The notes under the pieces are model-generated. The model was not told the DNA's origin. It saw nothing but the letters and a program-made list of their open reading frames with translations, and searched no databases. The translations under genes and the position numbers were made by a program. A stretch of DNA of 64,000 nucleotides from Pelomonas baiyunensis. GTDB lineage: Bacteria > Pseudomonadota > Gammaproteobacteria > Burkholderiales > Burkholderiaceae_C. The stretch is taken from assembly GCF_043555935.1 (NCBI RefSeq), contig NZ_JBIGIB010000003.1:310001-374000 (forward strand), given 5' to 3'. Shown here piece after piece: positions 15,882 through 24,055 of the stretch (position 1 is the first letter of the stretch; every line of letters begins with the position of its first letter).

Positions 15882-17242
15882 GCCGAGCTGCCTGCCGCCG
15901 TGCGGGGCAGCGCATCCAGCTCGCCCGACTCCCGCGCCTTGCGGCCGTACACCGCCTCGAACAGCGGCGTGGCCATCACGGTGGTCACCACCGCCATCAG
16001 CACCAGCATCGAGAACAGCGCCGGGCCGATGATGCCCTTCTGCAAGCCGATGTTGATGATGATCAGCTCCATCAGCCCGCGCGAGTTCATCAGTGCGCCG
16101 ATGCCCAGGGCGGTGCGGTTGTCTTCGCCCGCCAGGCGCGCGGCCAGGTAGCAGGCGCCGAACTTGGCCAGCACCGACACCAGCAGCACCCCCAGCGCAA
16201 TCAGCAGCAGCTCGGCGGAATTGATCATGTCCAGCCGCGTGTTCAGGCCCGAGTAGGTGAAGAACATCGGCAGCAGCAGCACCACGGCCAGCGGCTCGAC
16301 CTTCTTCTTCAGCTCCTCCGCAAACAGCCCGCGCGGCATGACCGCGCCCAGGATGAAGCCGCCAAAGATGGAGTGGATGCCCACCGCGTCCATGATGAAC
16401 GCCGACAGGCAGAACAGCGCCATCGTGATGCCCAGCACCGTGGTGCTCATGTGGCCCTCGCGCTCCACGATGCGGCCCAGCGGCGCCAGCAGCCGGCGGC
16501 CGAAGAGCATGATGAAGGTGGCGTACAGCACCCCGCCGCCAATCGCCAGCACCGCCACGCCCGGGCCGGCGCCGAAGGCAGCCAGCACCACCGCCAGCAC
16601 GCACCACGACACCGCGTCGTCAAACGCGCCCGCCGTCAGCGACAGCGTGCCCAGCGAGGTGTTCGCCAGGCCGCGCTCGTTGATGATGCGCGCCAGCATC
16701 GGGAAGGCCGTGAGCGCGATGCACGCGCCCATGAACAGCGTGGCATTGGCGGTGGAAATGCCCTCGGCGAACAGGCCCGGCACGGTCAGCAGCAGCGGCG
16801 TGATCAGGAACGCCATAAAGAACGGCGCCGTGATGCCCGCCACCGACACCCCGATGGCGCTGCGCGCCTTGGTGGCGAAGTGGTCCAGCCGCAGCGTGGT
16901 GCCCACCAGGAACATGTACAGCCCCACGCCCAGCTGCGCGCCGGTGTACAGCACGTTGCGCATTTCCTTCGGAAAGATGGCGGCCTGCACCTCGGGCGCC
17001 AGCATGCCGAACAGCGACGGGCCCAGCAGCACGCCCGCAATCATTTCGCCCACCACCTGCGGCTGCGCCAGGAACTTGCGGCCGGCCCAGCCCACCACGC
17101 GGCAGGCCAGCAGGATGATGGCCAGCTGCAGGAAGAAGCGGATGCTGAAGTCGCCCGGCGAGTAGGTGTGCGCCACGGCTGGGGCGGCGGGGCCGTGCTT
17201 GGCGAACACATCGGCCAACACGGCCAGCAGGTCGAAATCCAT
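15878..17242 (-). CDS. CPA2-family cation:proton antiporter
   Basis: A 454-residue inner-membrane Na+(K+)/H+ antiporter of the KefB/NapA-like CPA2 family. The ATG at 17242 is preferred over an in-frame start 93 bases upstream because the longer N-terminus is Arg-rich and non-homologous, and AAGG lies about 8 bases before 17242. About 12-13 hydrophobic segments are present. The helix-4/5 region reads 'LVGTTLRLDHF', the ion-binding stretch 'AGAFDDAVSWCVLA' has the paired aspartates, and 'GALMNSRGLMELIIINIG' is the usual late motif. The C-terminus ends without a TrkA-N (KTN) domain, so it is the short form. Confidence 0.9.
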   Translation of the reverse strand: MDFDLLAVLADVFAKHGPAAPAVAHTYSPGDFSIRFFLQLAIILLACRVVGWAGRKFLAQPQVVGEMIAGVLLGPSLFGMLAPEVQAAIFPKEMRNVLYTGAQLGVGLYMFLVGTTLRLDHFATKARSAIGVSVAGITAPFFMAFLITPLLLTVPGLFAEGISTANATLFMGACIALTAFPMLARIINERGLANTSLGTLSLTAGAFDDAVSWCVLAVVLAAFGAGPGVAVLAIGGGVLYATFIMLFGRRLLAPLGRIVEREGHMSTTVLGITMALFCLSAFIMDAVGIHSIFGGFILGAVMPRGLFAEELKKKVEPLAVVLLLPMFFTYSGLNTRLDMINSAELLLIALGVLLVSVLAKFGACYLAARLAGEDNRTALGIGALMNSRGLMELIIINIGLQKGIIGPALFSMLVLMAVVTTVMATPLFEAVYGRKARESGELDALPRTAAGSSA

Positions 17243-17406
17243 CGGGTAAGCCTTGTGGTCTGTCAGGCGCTGTCGCCGGCCAGTGCGCCCAGCGGTGGGT
17301 TGGCGACAACGTTGTCTCGTTCTGATCCCGGTCAAAGAGACCAGCGGTTGTGCACTGTGCCAGCCGGGGTTGCGCTGTCCATCGGCATGAACCTCTTTGT
17401 GCCGAC

Positions 17407-17447
17407 GTACCTACCTTGCGTTTGCCGCATTGCAGGCAGGTAGGTAC
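17407..17447. promoter_or_regulatory. Inverted repeat upstream of the antitoxin gene, probable autoregulatory operator
   Basis: GTACCTACCT (17407-17416) and AGGTAGGTAC (17438-17447) are perfect 10-bp arms separated by 21 bp, ending 11 bp before the antitoxin ATG. Phd/YefM-type antitoxins normally repress their own operon by binding such palindromes. Confidence 0.65.
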
Positions 17448-17458
17448 ATTCGCCGGCC

Positions 17459-17707
17459 ATGAAGCTCCTGAGCAGCCGTGACTTCAACCGCGACGTGAGC
17501 CACGCCAAGCGCGCCGCGCAGGTGGAGCCCGTGCTCATCACCGACCGCGGCCAGCCCACGCACGTGCTGATGAGCATTGCCGAATACCGCCGCCTCACCG
17601 GCGAGGGCGAAAGCATCCTGGACCTGCTGGCCCAGCCCGATGCCGTGGCGTTGGAGGCCGGCGACCTGGCCCCCGACGGCGCCTGGGACCACCGGGAACC
17701 GCTGTGA
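17459..17707 (+). CDS. Phd/YefM-family type II antitoxin
   Basis: An 82-residue DNA-binding antitoxin. The N-terminal half (MKLLSSRDFNRD, 'PVLITDRGQPTHVLMSIAEY') is the Phd fold that dimerises and binds the operator. The C-terminal part, with 'ILDLLAQPDAV', is the flexible toxin-neutralising tail. The stop codon TGA (17705-17707) shares one base with the toxin ATG, the usual coupled arrangement. The inverted repeat directly upstream supports autoregulation. Confidence 0.9.
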   Translation: MKLLSSRDFNRDVSHAKRAAQVEPVLITDRGQPTHVLMSIAEYRRLTGEGESILDLLAQPDAVALEAGDLAPDGAWDHREPL

Positions 17708-18204
17708 TGTACCTGCTGGACACCGGCATCGTGCTGGAACTGCGCAAGGCCCGTGCCGCCCCGGCCGACGCCGGCCTGGCCGCCTGGGCGGCGGGCCTGC
17801 CGCGCCAGAAGCTGTTCATCTCGGCACTCACGCTGCTGGAGATAGAAACCGCCGCCGCCCGCCTGGCACGCCGGGACCGCGCCGCCGGCCTGGCCCTGCG
17901 CGACTGGATCGACAACCGCGTGATGCCCGCTTTCGAGGGCCGCGTGCTGCCGGTCGACGCGGCGGTGGTGCGCCGCCGCGCGCAGCTGCCCTACGCCAAC
18001 ACCCGCGACGGCCTGCTGGCCGCCACCGCGCTGGAGCACAGCCTCACCTTCGTCACCCACCGCGTCTCGGCCTTCCGCGCCGGCCGCGTGAAGCTGCTCA
18101 ACCCGTCCGGCTACGTGGCCCAGCCCAGCGAGGACGACGAAGACTGGGCGCACGGCGCGCAAACCGGCCACCAGTGGCTCAAGAACCTGTATACCCGCGC
18201 ATGA
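17707..18204 (+). CDS. PIN-domain (VapC-like) toxin with an extended C-terminus
   Basis: A 165-residue predicted ribonuclease toxin. PIN acidic residues are visible: D5 in MYLLDTG, E in 'LTLLEIETA', and D in 'NTRDGLLAATAL'; the usual final acidic position near 'FVTHRVSAF' appears replaced. ATG 17707 overlaps the antitoxin stop by one base; a GTG one codon earlier is the alternative. VapC proteins usually end near the 'LLNP' motif, but here about 30 further residues follow, running into a 4-base ATGA overlap with the halogenase gene. The toxin target is unknown. Confidence 0.85.
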   Translation: MYLLDTGIVLELRKARAAPADAGLAAWAAGLPRQKLFISALTLLEIETAAARLARRDRAAGLALRDWIDNRVMPAFEGRVLPVDAAVVRRRAQLPYANTRDGLLAATALEHSLTFVTHRVSAFRAGRVKLLNPSGYVAQPSEDDEDWAHGAQTGHQWLKNLYTRA

Positions 18205-19736
18205 CCCACAAGCGACGAATCCTCATCGTCGGCGGCGGCACGGCCGGCTGGCTGACGGCGGCTTACCTGGCCCGCCACCTGCGCCTGGCCGAGCGGCCGC
18301 ACCTGGAAGTGACCGTGCTGGAGTCGCCCGACATCGGCATCGTCGGCGTGGGCGAGGGCACTTTCCCCACCATCCGCAACACGCTGCAGTTCCTGGGCAT
18401 CGACGAGGCCCGCTTCATCCGCGAGACCTCGGCCACGCTGAAGCAGGGCATCCGCTTCATGGACTGGGCGCACGCCCCGGCGGCTGACGGCACGCGGCAC
18501 GCGTTCTTCCACCCGTTCGAGGCGCCGTACTTCGCGGACGACCTCAACCTCGTGCCCTACTGGCTGCTGCAAGACGCCGCCACGCGCCGGCCGTTTGCCG
18601 AGGCCATGACGCTGCAGGCCCGCGTGGCCCAGGCCCAGCGCGCGCCCAAGCGGGCCGGCGAGGCGCCGTTTGCCGCGCCGCTGAACTACGCCTACCACTT
18701 CGACGCCTACAAGCTCGCCCGGCTGCTGGCCGAGCGGGCGCGCGAGCTGGGCGTGCGCCACACCGAAGGCGAGGTGACCGACGTGGTGCTGGACGCCACC
18801 GGCGCCATCTCGCACCTGCACACCGCGCAGCACGGCCGCTTCGAGGCGGACTTGTACGTGGATTGCACCGGCTTTCGCGCGCAGCTCATCGGCGCGGCGC
18901 TGGGCAGCCCCTTCACCTCGGTGCGGCACCAGCTGTTCGTGGACCGGGCGCTGGCCTGCAAGCTGCCGCTGGCGGCCGACGCGCCGATGGAAAGCAGCAC
19001 CGTCGCCACCGCGCACGAGGCCGGCTGGCTGTGGGAGATCGGCCTGAACGGCGCGCGCGGCATCGGCTGCGTGTACTCCAGCCAGCACCTCAGCGACGAG
19101 CGCGCGGCCGACCTGCTGCGCGCCTACTGCGGCCCCGAGCTGGACGCCGCCGCCGTGCGCAGCATCCCGTTCGAGCCCGGCTACCGCGAGCAGCAGTGGG
19201 TCAAGAACTGCGTGGCGGTGGGGCTGTCCGCCGGCTTCCTGGAGCCGCTGGAAGCCACCGGCCTGGTGCTGGTGGAAGCGGCGGTGGGCATGGTGGCCGA
19301 GATGCTGCCGCACAGCGGCCCCATCCACGCGCCGGCGCGCCGCTTCAACCAGCTGATGACGGCCCGCTTCGAGAACATCATCAACTTCCTGAAGCTGCAC
19401 TACGCCGTCAGCCAGCGGCCTGAGCCCTTCTGGCGCGACAACGCCGCGCCCGCCACGCTGCCCGAACGCCTGGCCGGCCTGCTGGACGAATGGCGCCTGC
19501 GCCCGCCCGGCCGCTTCGACTTCGTGCTGGACACCGAAACGTTTGCCTTCTTCAACTACCAGTACATCCTGTACGGCATGGGCTTCGAGACCGACCTGCA
19601 GGCCGGCCGCGACGACTTCCCCCGCGCAGAGGACGCGGCCAAGGTGTTCGCCAAGATCCAGCGCTTTGCCGACCGCGCCGTGGCCGACCTGCCGTCGCAC
19701 CGCGCGCTGATCCAGCAGATCAACGCGGCGCGTTGA
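18201..19736 (+). CDS. Flavin-dependent tryptophan-halogenase family protein
   Basis: A 511-residue FADH2-dependent halogenase-type monooxygenase. The FAD motif GGGTAGW is at residues 11-17. The catalytic lysine lies in 'ATLKQGIRF' (K81), and the glutamate motif FLEPLE at 346-351 is intact. The WxWxI motif, which separates halogenases from ordinary monooxygenases, reads W276-L-W278-E-I. The form 'GWLWEIGL' places it in the group often seen beside TonB receptors in Caulobacter-like bacteria, whose substrates are mostly undefined, rather than with PrnA. The ATG overlaps the toxin stop (ATGA), so it should be co-translated with the toxin-antitoxin pair. The 3' end overlaps the convergent MFS gene by 17 bp. 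Confidence 0.9.
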   Translation: MTHKRRILIVGGGTAGWLTAAYLARHLRLAERPHLEVTVLESPDIGIVGVGEGTFPTIRNTLQFLGIDEARFIRETSATLKQGIRFMDWAHAPAADGTRHAFFHPFEAPYFADDLNLVPYWLLQDAATRRPFAEAMTLQARVAQAQRAPKRAGEAPFAAPLNYAYHFDAYKLARLLAERARELGVRHTEGEVTDVVLDATGAISHLHTAQHGRFEADLYVDCTGFRAQLIGAALGSPFTSVRHQLFVDRALACKLPLAADAPMESSTVATAHEAGWLWEIGLNGARGIGCVYSSQHLSDERAADLLRAYCGPELDAAAVRSIPFEPGYREQQWVKNCVAVGLSAGFLEPLEATGLVLVEAAVGMVAEMLPHSGPIHAPARRFNQLMTARFENIINFLKLHYAVSQRPEPFWRDNAAPATLPERLAGLLDEWRLRPPGRFDFVLDTETFAFFNYQYILYGMGFETDLQAGRDDFPRAEDAAKVFAKIQRFADRAVADLPSHRALIQQINAAR

Positions 19737-21006
19737 CGGTCGTCGGACGGTTCCCGCCCTCGCCACCCCTGTCGGGCTCAGCAGGCGCGCGCAGCCACAC
19801 CAGCGCCGCCAGCGCCGTGCCCGCCAGCGCGGCCGACCACACCAGCACCTCCGTGCCCCGCGCCGCCCACAGCAGGCCGAACAGCCACGGCGCCAGCGCC
19901 TGCGCCAGGCGTGCCGGCAGCATCAGCCAACCCTGCCGCTGGCCGTAGCCCGCCACGCCGAACAGCGCCAACGGCAGCGTGCCCTTCGTGATGGTCAAGA
20001 TGCCGTTGCCCGCGCCGTGCAGCAGCGTGAAGGCCGCCGCTGCGGGCACGCCGAACACCGCCAACAGCACGGCCCCCAGCGGGTGGGCCAGTGCCGCCAG
20101 CCGGGCCGACTGCAGCGGGTGCAGCCGCCGCAGCGCGCCGAACTCCAGCAGCCGCCCCGCCACCTGTGCGGGCCCCACCAACGCGGCCAGCGCGATCACC
20201 GTGCCGGGCGCAGCGCCCACCGCCGCCAGCAGGCTGGGCAGGTGCGCCGCCAGCGCGGTGCTGATGAACAAGGTGACGGCGAACACCCACGACAGCGCCA
20301 CCACGGTGCCCAACCGTGGCTGCGGCGGGGTGGCCGCGGGCAGCGCCATCGTGGCGGGCGCGGGCGCTCCGGGGGAGGTGTTCGGTGCGGTGGCCGGCTC
20401 GTCGGAGGGCCGGCCCGGCGTGCGCGGCAGCGCCGCGTTCAACGGCAGGCCCACCGCCAGGTGCAGCACCGCCCAGGTGGCGCAGGCGCCGCGCCAGCCC
20501 CACGCGTGTTCCAGCGCGGCGGTGAGCGGCCAGCCCACGGTGCTGGCAAAGCCGCCCAGCAGCGTGATGCCGGTGATGGGCCCGCGCGCCTCGGCGCCGT
20601 ACAGCCGCACCAGCGCAGCGAACGCGCCTTCGTACAAGCCACTGCCCATGCCCACGCCCAGCACCGCCCAGGCCAGGTACAGCCACAAGGCGTTGGGCGC
20701 GGCCGCCAGCAACAGCAGGCCCAGCGCGAACACGCCGCTGGTGGCCATCAACACCGGGCGCCCGCCGTGGCGGTCGATCTGCCGGCCCGCGTGCGGCCCC
20801 ACCAGGGCCGACACCCCCAGCGCGGCCGAGAACGCGCCGAACACCGCCGGCTCGCTGATGCCCAGCTCGGCCGCCATGGGCCGCGCCAGCAGCGCGGGCA
20901 GGTAGAAGGACGACGCCCAGGCCAGCGTCTGCGCGCCGCCCAGCCGCGCCACCACGGGCCAGCGGGCGCGCGGCGGGGGTGTGGGCGTGGCGGTCGGGCC
21001 GGTCAT
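19720..21006 (-). CDS. MFS transporter
   Basis: A 428-residue major-facilitator permease with about 12 helices in two halves separated by a Pro/Ala-rich loop of about 40 residues (roughly 205-245). The helix 2-3 loop reads 'GRQIDRHGGRPVLMAT', the MFS signature G-x-x-x-D-R-x-G-R-R-like motif. The C-terminal half includes 'GAGNGILTITKGTLPLALFG'. The substrate is not evident. It converges with and overlaps the 3' end of the halogenase gene, so it is not in that operon, although export of a halogenated product is a conceivable link. Confidence 0.85.
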   Translation of the reverse strand: MTGPTATPTPPPRARWPVVARLGGAQTLAWASSFYLPALLARPMAAELGISEPAVFGAFSAALGVSALVGPHAGRQIDRHGGRPVLMATSGVFALGLLLLAAAPNALWLYLAWAVLGVGMGSGLYEGAFAALVRLYGAEARGPITGITLLGGFASTVGWPLTAALEHAWGWRGACATWAVLHLAVGLPLNAALPRTPGRPSDEPATAPNTSPGAPAPATMALPAATPPQPRLGTVVALSWVFAVTLFISTALAAHLPSLLAAVGAAPGTVIALAALVGPAQVAGRLLEFGALRRLHPLQSARLAALAHPLGAVLLAVFGVPAAAAFTLLHGAGNGILTITKGTLPLALFGVAGYGQRQGWLMLPARLAQALAPWLFGLLWAARGTEVLVWSAALAGTALAALVWLRAPAEPDRGGEGGNRPTTVNAPR

Positions 21007-21093
21007 GCGCCGATTGTGGGCGCGGTGGACGCCCAGAATCGGCTCTATGCGGGCTCAACACGGGCTCAAGATCGGCCCGGCCAGGGCCTGCCG

Positions 21094-21381
21094 TCAGGTC
21101 GTGGGCGCGTCTTCCGCCTGCGGCAGCTCGGACGGGTCCGGGTGCTCGCGCAGCATGGCGTTCAACAGGTCGATCTGCATGATCCAGTCGCCATCGTCCG
21201 CGCGCCATTGCTGGGTCAGGAAGGCCTTCTGGCTCGGCGTCCAGAACGGCGCTTCAGCCAGGTTCAACGTGGTGGGCAGCGGGCGGTGCCGGCGCACGAA
21301 CAGCCGAACCTCGGCCGGCGAATCCGGCAGGCCCAGCTGGGCGAACAGGTCTTCCAGGCTGCGGTGGGTGGTGGTGTCCAT
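21094..21381 (-). CDS. DUF2789-family small protein
   Basis: A 95-residue cytoplasmic protein. The ATG at 21381, with AAGGAG nine bases upstream, gives MDTTTHRSLEDLFAQLGLP, the family's normal N-terminus; the longer reading frame start is rejected. The stretch 'LAEAPFWTPSQKAFL' is a DUF2789 hallmark. The structure is expected to be all-helical and the function is unknown. It precedes the MFS gene on the same strand by 87 bases. Confidence 0.88.
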   Translation of the reverse strand: MDTTTHRSLEDLFAQLGLPDSPAEVRLFVRRHRPLPTTLNLAEAPFWTPSQKAFLTQQWRADDGDWIMQIDLLNAMLREHPDPSELPQAEDAPTT

Positions 21382-21547
21382 GGGCACTCCTTTCAATCGA
21401 GAAGGAGTGCAAGGTACGGCCCGGTGCGGGCCGGCCGTGTCAGCCAAGGCCGCACGGCGCTGTCGGCCCTGTCGGTGCTTCACCGGGGCGGCAAGGGCCG
21501 GCGTGCAGACCCGGCGGCGGCGGGCACCGCCCCGGGGCGCGCGGCGC

Positions 21548-22480
21548 TCAGTTGCCGCCGCAGCCCACCGAGTCAGCCTGCGTCACCACGCTGCCCGGCG
21601 GCACGCTGCGGGTCAGCCACACGTTGCCGCCGATCACCGAGCCGCGGCCGATGGTGATGCGGCCCAGCACCGTGGCGCCGGCGTAGATCACCACTTCGTC
21701 CTCCACCACCGGGTGGCGGGGCTGGCCCTTCACGGCGTGGCCCTCGTCGTCGGTGCGGATGCTCTTGGCCCCCAGCGTGACGTTTTGGTAGATGCGCACC
21801 CGCTCGCCCAGGATGGCCGTCTCACCGATGACGACACCCGTGCCGTGGTCGATGAAGCAGCCCCGCCCGATGGTGGCGCCGGGGTGGATGTCGATGCCGG
21901 TTTCGGCATGCGCCAACTCCGCCACCACGCGGGCCAGCAGCGGCAGACCCAGCGCATACAGCTCATGCGCCAGCCGGTGGCTGATCAGCGCGCGCACGCC
22001 GGGGTAGCACAGCAGCACCTCGTCCACGCTGCGCGCGGCCGGGTCGCCCTGGTAGGCGGCCAGCACGTCGCTGTCCAGCAGCACGCGAATCTTGGGCAGC
22101 GTCAGCAAAAAGCGGTTGGCCAGGTCGGCCGCGTCCGCCGCCGGGGCGTCGTCACCGCGCTGGCGGGCGTGGTGGCGCAGTTCCAGCGCGGCCTGCTGGC
22201 GCAGCGTCGTCATGGCCGCGCCGAGGGTGTGGCCGACGTAGAAGTCTTCGTTGTCTGGCCGCAGCGTGGGCGGGCCCAGCCGCATCGGGAACAGCGCGCC
22301 CGACAAACACTGCACCATGCCGGCCAGCAACTCGCGCGAGGGCAGTTCGCGGCCGTCCACACCGCGGCGGTGGGCGTCGCGCCACTGGCGGCGGGCGCTG
22401 CGCAGGGCGTCGACAACGGCGCTGAGTTCATCGCCAGGCGCCGGGGTGGGCGCGGGCGGAATGGCAGGGGCAGTGCTCAT
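21548..22480 (-). CDS. cysE: Serine O-acetyltransferase (EpsC-type CysE)
   Basis: The 310-residue enzyme transfers acetyl from acetyl-CoA to serine, the first step of cysteine synthesis. After an Ala/Pro-rich start (about 1-20) comes the helical serine acetyltransferase N-domain, then the left-handed beta-helix with hexapeptide repeats: 'DIHPGATIGRGCFIDHGTGVVIG' region, 'IYQNVTLGAKS' and 'VLGRITIGRGSVIGGNVWL'. The catalytic histidines fall in 'ETGIDIHPGA' and 'FIDHGTG'. The long N-domain matches the EpsC subfamily. It ends with 'SVGCGGN', so the C-terminal cysteine-synthase-binding isoleucine of classic CysE is absent. It is transcribed alone. Confidence 0.93.
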   Translation of the reverse strand: MSTAPAIPPAPTPAPGDELSAVVDALRSARRQWRDAHRRGVDGRELPSRELLAGMVQCLSGALFPMRLGPPTLRPDNEDFYVGHTLGAAMTTLRQQAALELRHHARQRGDDAPAADAADLANRFLLTLPKIRVLLDSDVLAAYQGDPAARSVDEVLLCYPGVRALISHRLAHELYALGLPLLARVVAELAHAETGIDIHPGATIGRGCFIDHGTGVVIGETAILGERVRIYQNVTLGAKSIRTDDEGHAVKGQPRHPVVEDEVVIYAGATVLGRITIGRGSVIGGNVWLTRSVPPGSVVTQADSVGCGGN

Positions 22481-22552
22481 GGGAAACGAGTATAGGAAGC
22501 CCCCTGTGCCCCGGCCGTGCCAAGGCTTTCGTGGCGGGGGTCAGGGTGAGGC

Positions 22553-23044
22553 TCAGGCGAGCCGCACAACGTCGCCGCAGGCGATGGCGCCGGTTTGCAG
22601 CACCCGCGCTGTCATGCCGCCGTGGCCGCGCATCGCGGCATAGCCGCCCGGCCCCAGCACCTCTTCCATGCGCGAGCACGGCGCGCACGGCCCCACCAAC
22701 TCCAGCACCGCGTCGCCCACGCGCAGCGGCACTTTCTTCAGCGACAGCAGGTTGATGCCCGACACCACCAGGTTGCGCCGCAGGTCCAGCGGGTCGACCG
22801 CTTCGCGGCGCACCCAGGCGGCAATCAGCGGCAGGTGCTCCCGCTGGATCAGCGTGACCTGGCGCGTGGACAGCTCCGCCTCGCCGCGCCGGCCCAGCCG
22901 GTCGTCCGCCAGGCCGATGCCCGCCAGCGCGACGGTGCGCTCCACCCGCCGGGCCGGGTCGCGCGGCGCGCCGCGCACGATGATGGTTTCAAGCCGCCCT
23001 TCGAGGTGGGCCGGGGGAATCATCAAGTCGCGCACACTTTTCAT
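22553..23044 (-). CDS. MOSC-domain protein
   Basis: A 163-residue protein of the MOSC (molybdenum cofactor sulfurase C-terminal) family, predicted to handle sulfur or Moco-dependent chemistry. It contains 'STRQVTLIQREHLPLIAAW', 'RRNLVVSGINL' and 'GPCAPCSRMEEVLGPGGYAAMRGHGG', the last with the conserved cysteine of the family (quoted in part). ATG 23044 is chosen because homology should begin near 'RLETIIVRG'. An in-frame ATG at 23098 would place the start inside the LexA operator, which is less likely. It diverges from the SRAP-like gene, so the same promoter region may influence both. Confidence 0.85.
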   Translation of the reverse strand: MKSVRDLMIPPAHLEGRLETIIVRGAPRDPARRVERTVALAGIGLADDRLGRRGEAELSTRQVTLIQREHLPLIAAWVRREAVDPLDLRRNLVVSGINLLSLKKVPLRVGDAVLELVGPCAPCSRMEEVLGPGGYAAMRGHGGMTARVLQTGAIACGDVVRLA

Positions 23045-23086
23045 CGGCGCGAGGGTAGCGCGGCCGGGCGGTAAATTGGCAAAAAG

Positions 23087-23102
23087 CTGTGATTGCATAC
23101 AG
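23087..23102. promoter_or_regulatory. LexA operator (SOS box) CTGT-N8-ACAG
   Basis: CTGTGATTGCATACAG matches the CTGT-N8-ACAG LexA consensus of beta- and gammaproteobacteria, with the flanking TA also matching the E. coli form on one side. A TTGGCA (23076-23081) about 16-17 bp before TACAGT could be the promoter it overlaps. It sits 39 bp upstream of the SRAP-like ATG and 43 bp upstream of the divergent MOSC gene. Confidence 0.75.
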
Positions 23103-23140
23103 TATTATGCGCAGCGGTTTTCCCGCTCTCGCCTGGACCG

Positions 23141-24007
23141 ATGCGCACCGAACCCTTCTCCGTGACGGACCCTGATGCCCTGCAGGCCTTGCGCGCGCTG
23201 GCGCCGTTCGCGCCGGGGGTTGTGCCTGGGGGGGATGAAGCTTGGGCCGCCGAGCCTGCGGAGGCTTGGGGCGCTGACTGGTCCCGCCGCCTGGAGGCCG
23301 GTCTGAGCCCGCTGCTGCGCCGCGCCGAGGGTGCCCCGGCCGGCGCGCCGCGTGACCTCGCCTTCGGCCGCGAGCACGCCCACGGCAACTGCGCGGTGGA
23401 GCGCATGAAGTCCACCCCGCGCTTTCGCGAGAGCTGGTGGGCCGGGCGCCGCGCCGTGGTGCTGGCACGGGCCGTGTCGGGCTGGACTTACGACGCCGGC
23501 CGGCCCGAGCACTGGGTCGTCCACGCACCCCACGGCCAGCCGTTGTGCCTGGCGGCGCTGTGGCAAGAACGCCCGGGCGCTGAGCTCGACAGTGAGCTCG
23601 ACGTTCAGTTCGACGTTGAGGGCCGCGGGCCGTTGGAGTTCGCCTGGCTCACCCAGCCCGCCGGCGCCCACCCGGTGTTTGCCCGCTGGGGTGCGCCCGA
23701 CGGCCCGCGCCGCATGCCCGCGCTGCTGGCGCCCGAGCATCTGGCCCTGTGGCTGGACGGCAGCCTGCAAGACGCCGAGCGCGCGCTGGCCCGCAGTGCC
23801 GGCCAGCCGTTGGTGGCCCACCCGCAAGCCCCGGCCACCCGCCCGCGCCGCGAACCGCGCAGCTGGGCCGCCGTGCCCGACATGTTTGCGTACGAATGGC
23901 ACGTGACGGCCTGTGAGGCGCATCCGCCGCGCCGCAGCCGGCCGGCCCGCACCCCCACCGGCCCGGGCGCAGACGGCCCAGCCCCCATCTCCGGCTCGCT
24001 GTTCTAG
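23141..24007 (+). CDS. SRAP (YedK/HMCES)-like protein lacking catalytic residues
   Basis: A 288-residue protein whose residues 81-215 follow the SOS response-associated peptidase fold: 'GNCAVERMKSTPRFRESW' equals YedK NARVET...F..LW, then GW at 114-115, 'HGQPLCLAALW' and 'RRMPALLAPEHLALWLDG'. YedK-type proteins trap abasic sites in single-stranded DNA through Cys2, assisted by Asn75, Glu105 and His160. Here Asn is kept (N83), but position 2 is Arg, the Glu position is Tyr117, and the His position is Gly or Asp. The N-terminus and C-terminus are extended. An in-gene 12-bp repeat encodes an acidic insert. Placement behind a LexA box supports the assignment. Start is ATG 23141; a TTG at 23093 is less likely. 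Confidence 0.7.
   Translation: MRTEPFSVTDPDALQALRALAPFAPGVVPGGDEAWAAEPAEAWGADWSRRLEAGLSPLLRRAEGAPAGAPRDLAFGREHAHGNCAVERMKSTPRFRESWWAGRRAVVLARAVSGWTYDAGRPEHWVVHAPHGQPLCLAALWQERPGAELDSELDVQFDVEGRGPLEFAWLTQPAGAHPVFARWGAPDGPRRMPALLAPEHLALWLDGSLQDAERALARSAGQPLVAHPQAPATRPRREPRSWAAVPDMFAYEWHVTACEAHPPRRSRPARTPTGPGADGPAPISGSLF
23582..23617 (+). repeat. Three 12-bp tandem units inside the SRAP-like gene
   Basis: GAGCTCGACAGT, GAGCTCGACGTT and CAGTTCGACGTT are in frame and encode ELDS-ELDV-QFDV. The insert sits in a loop between predicted strands and looks like a recent slippage expansion. Confidence 0.7.
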
Positions 24008-24055
24008 CACGCTACCCCGGCAGTTGCCGTGGCCCCGTCGGGCCTCACGGCTTGG

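Noticed and set aside
23045..23098. Upstream in-frame ATG of the MOSC gene at 23098
   Set aside because: It lies inside the LexA operator and adds a non-homologous N-terminus.
23107..23141. ATG at 23107 as start of the SRAP-like gene
   Set aside because: It is in another frame and soon reaches a stop; the fold lies in the frame of ATG 23141.
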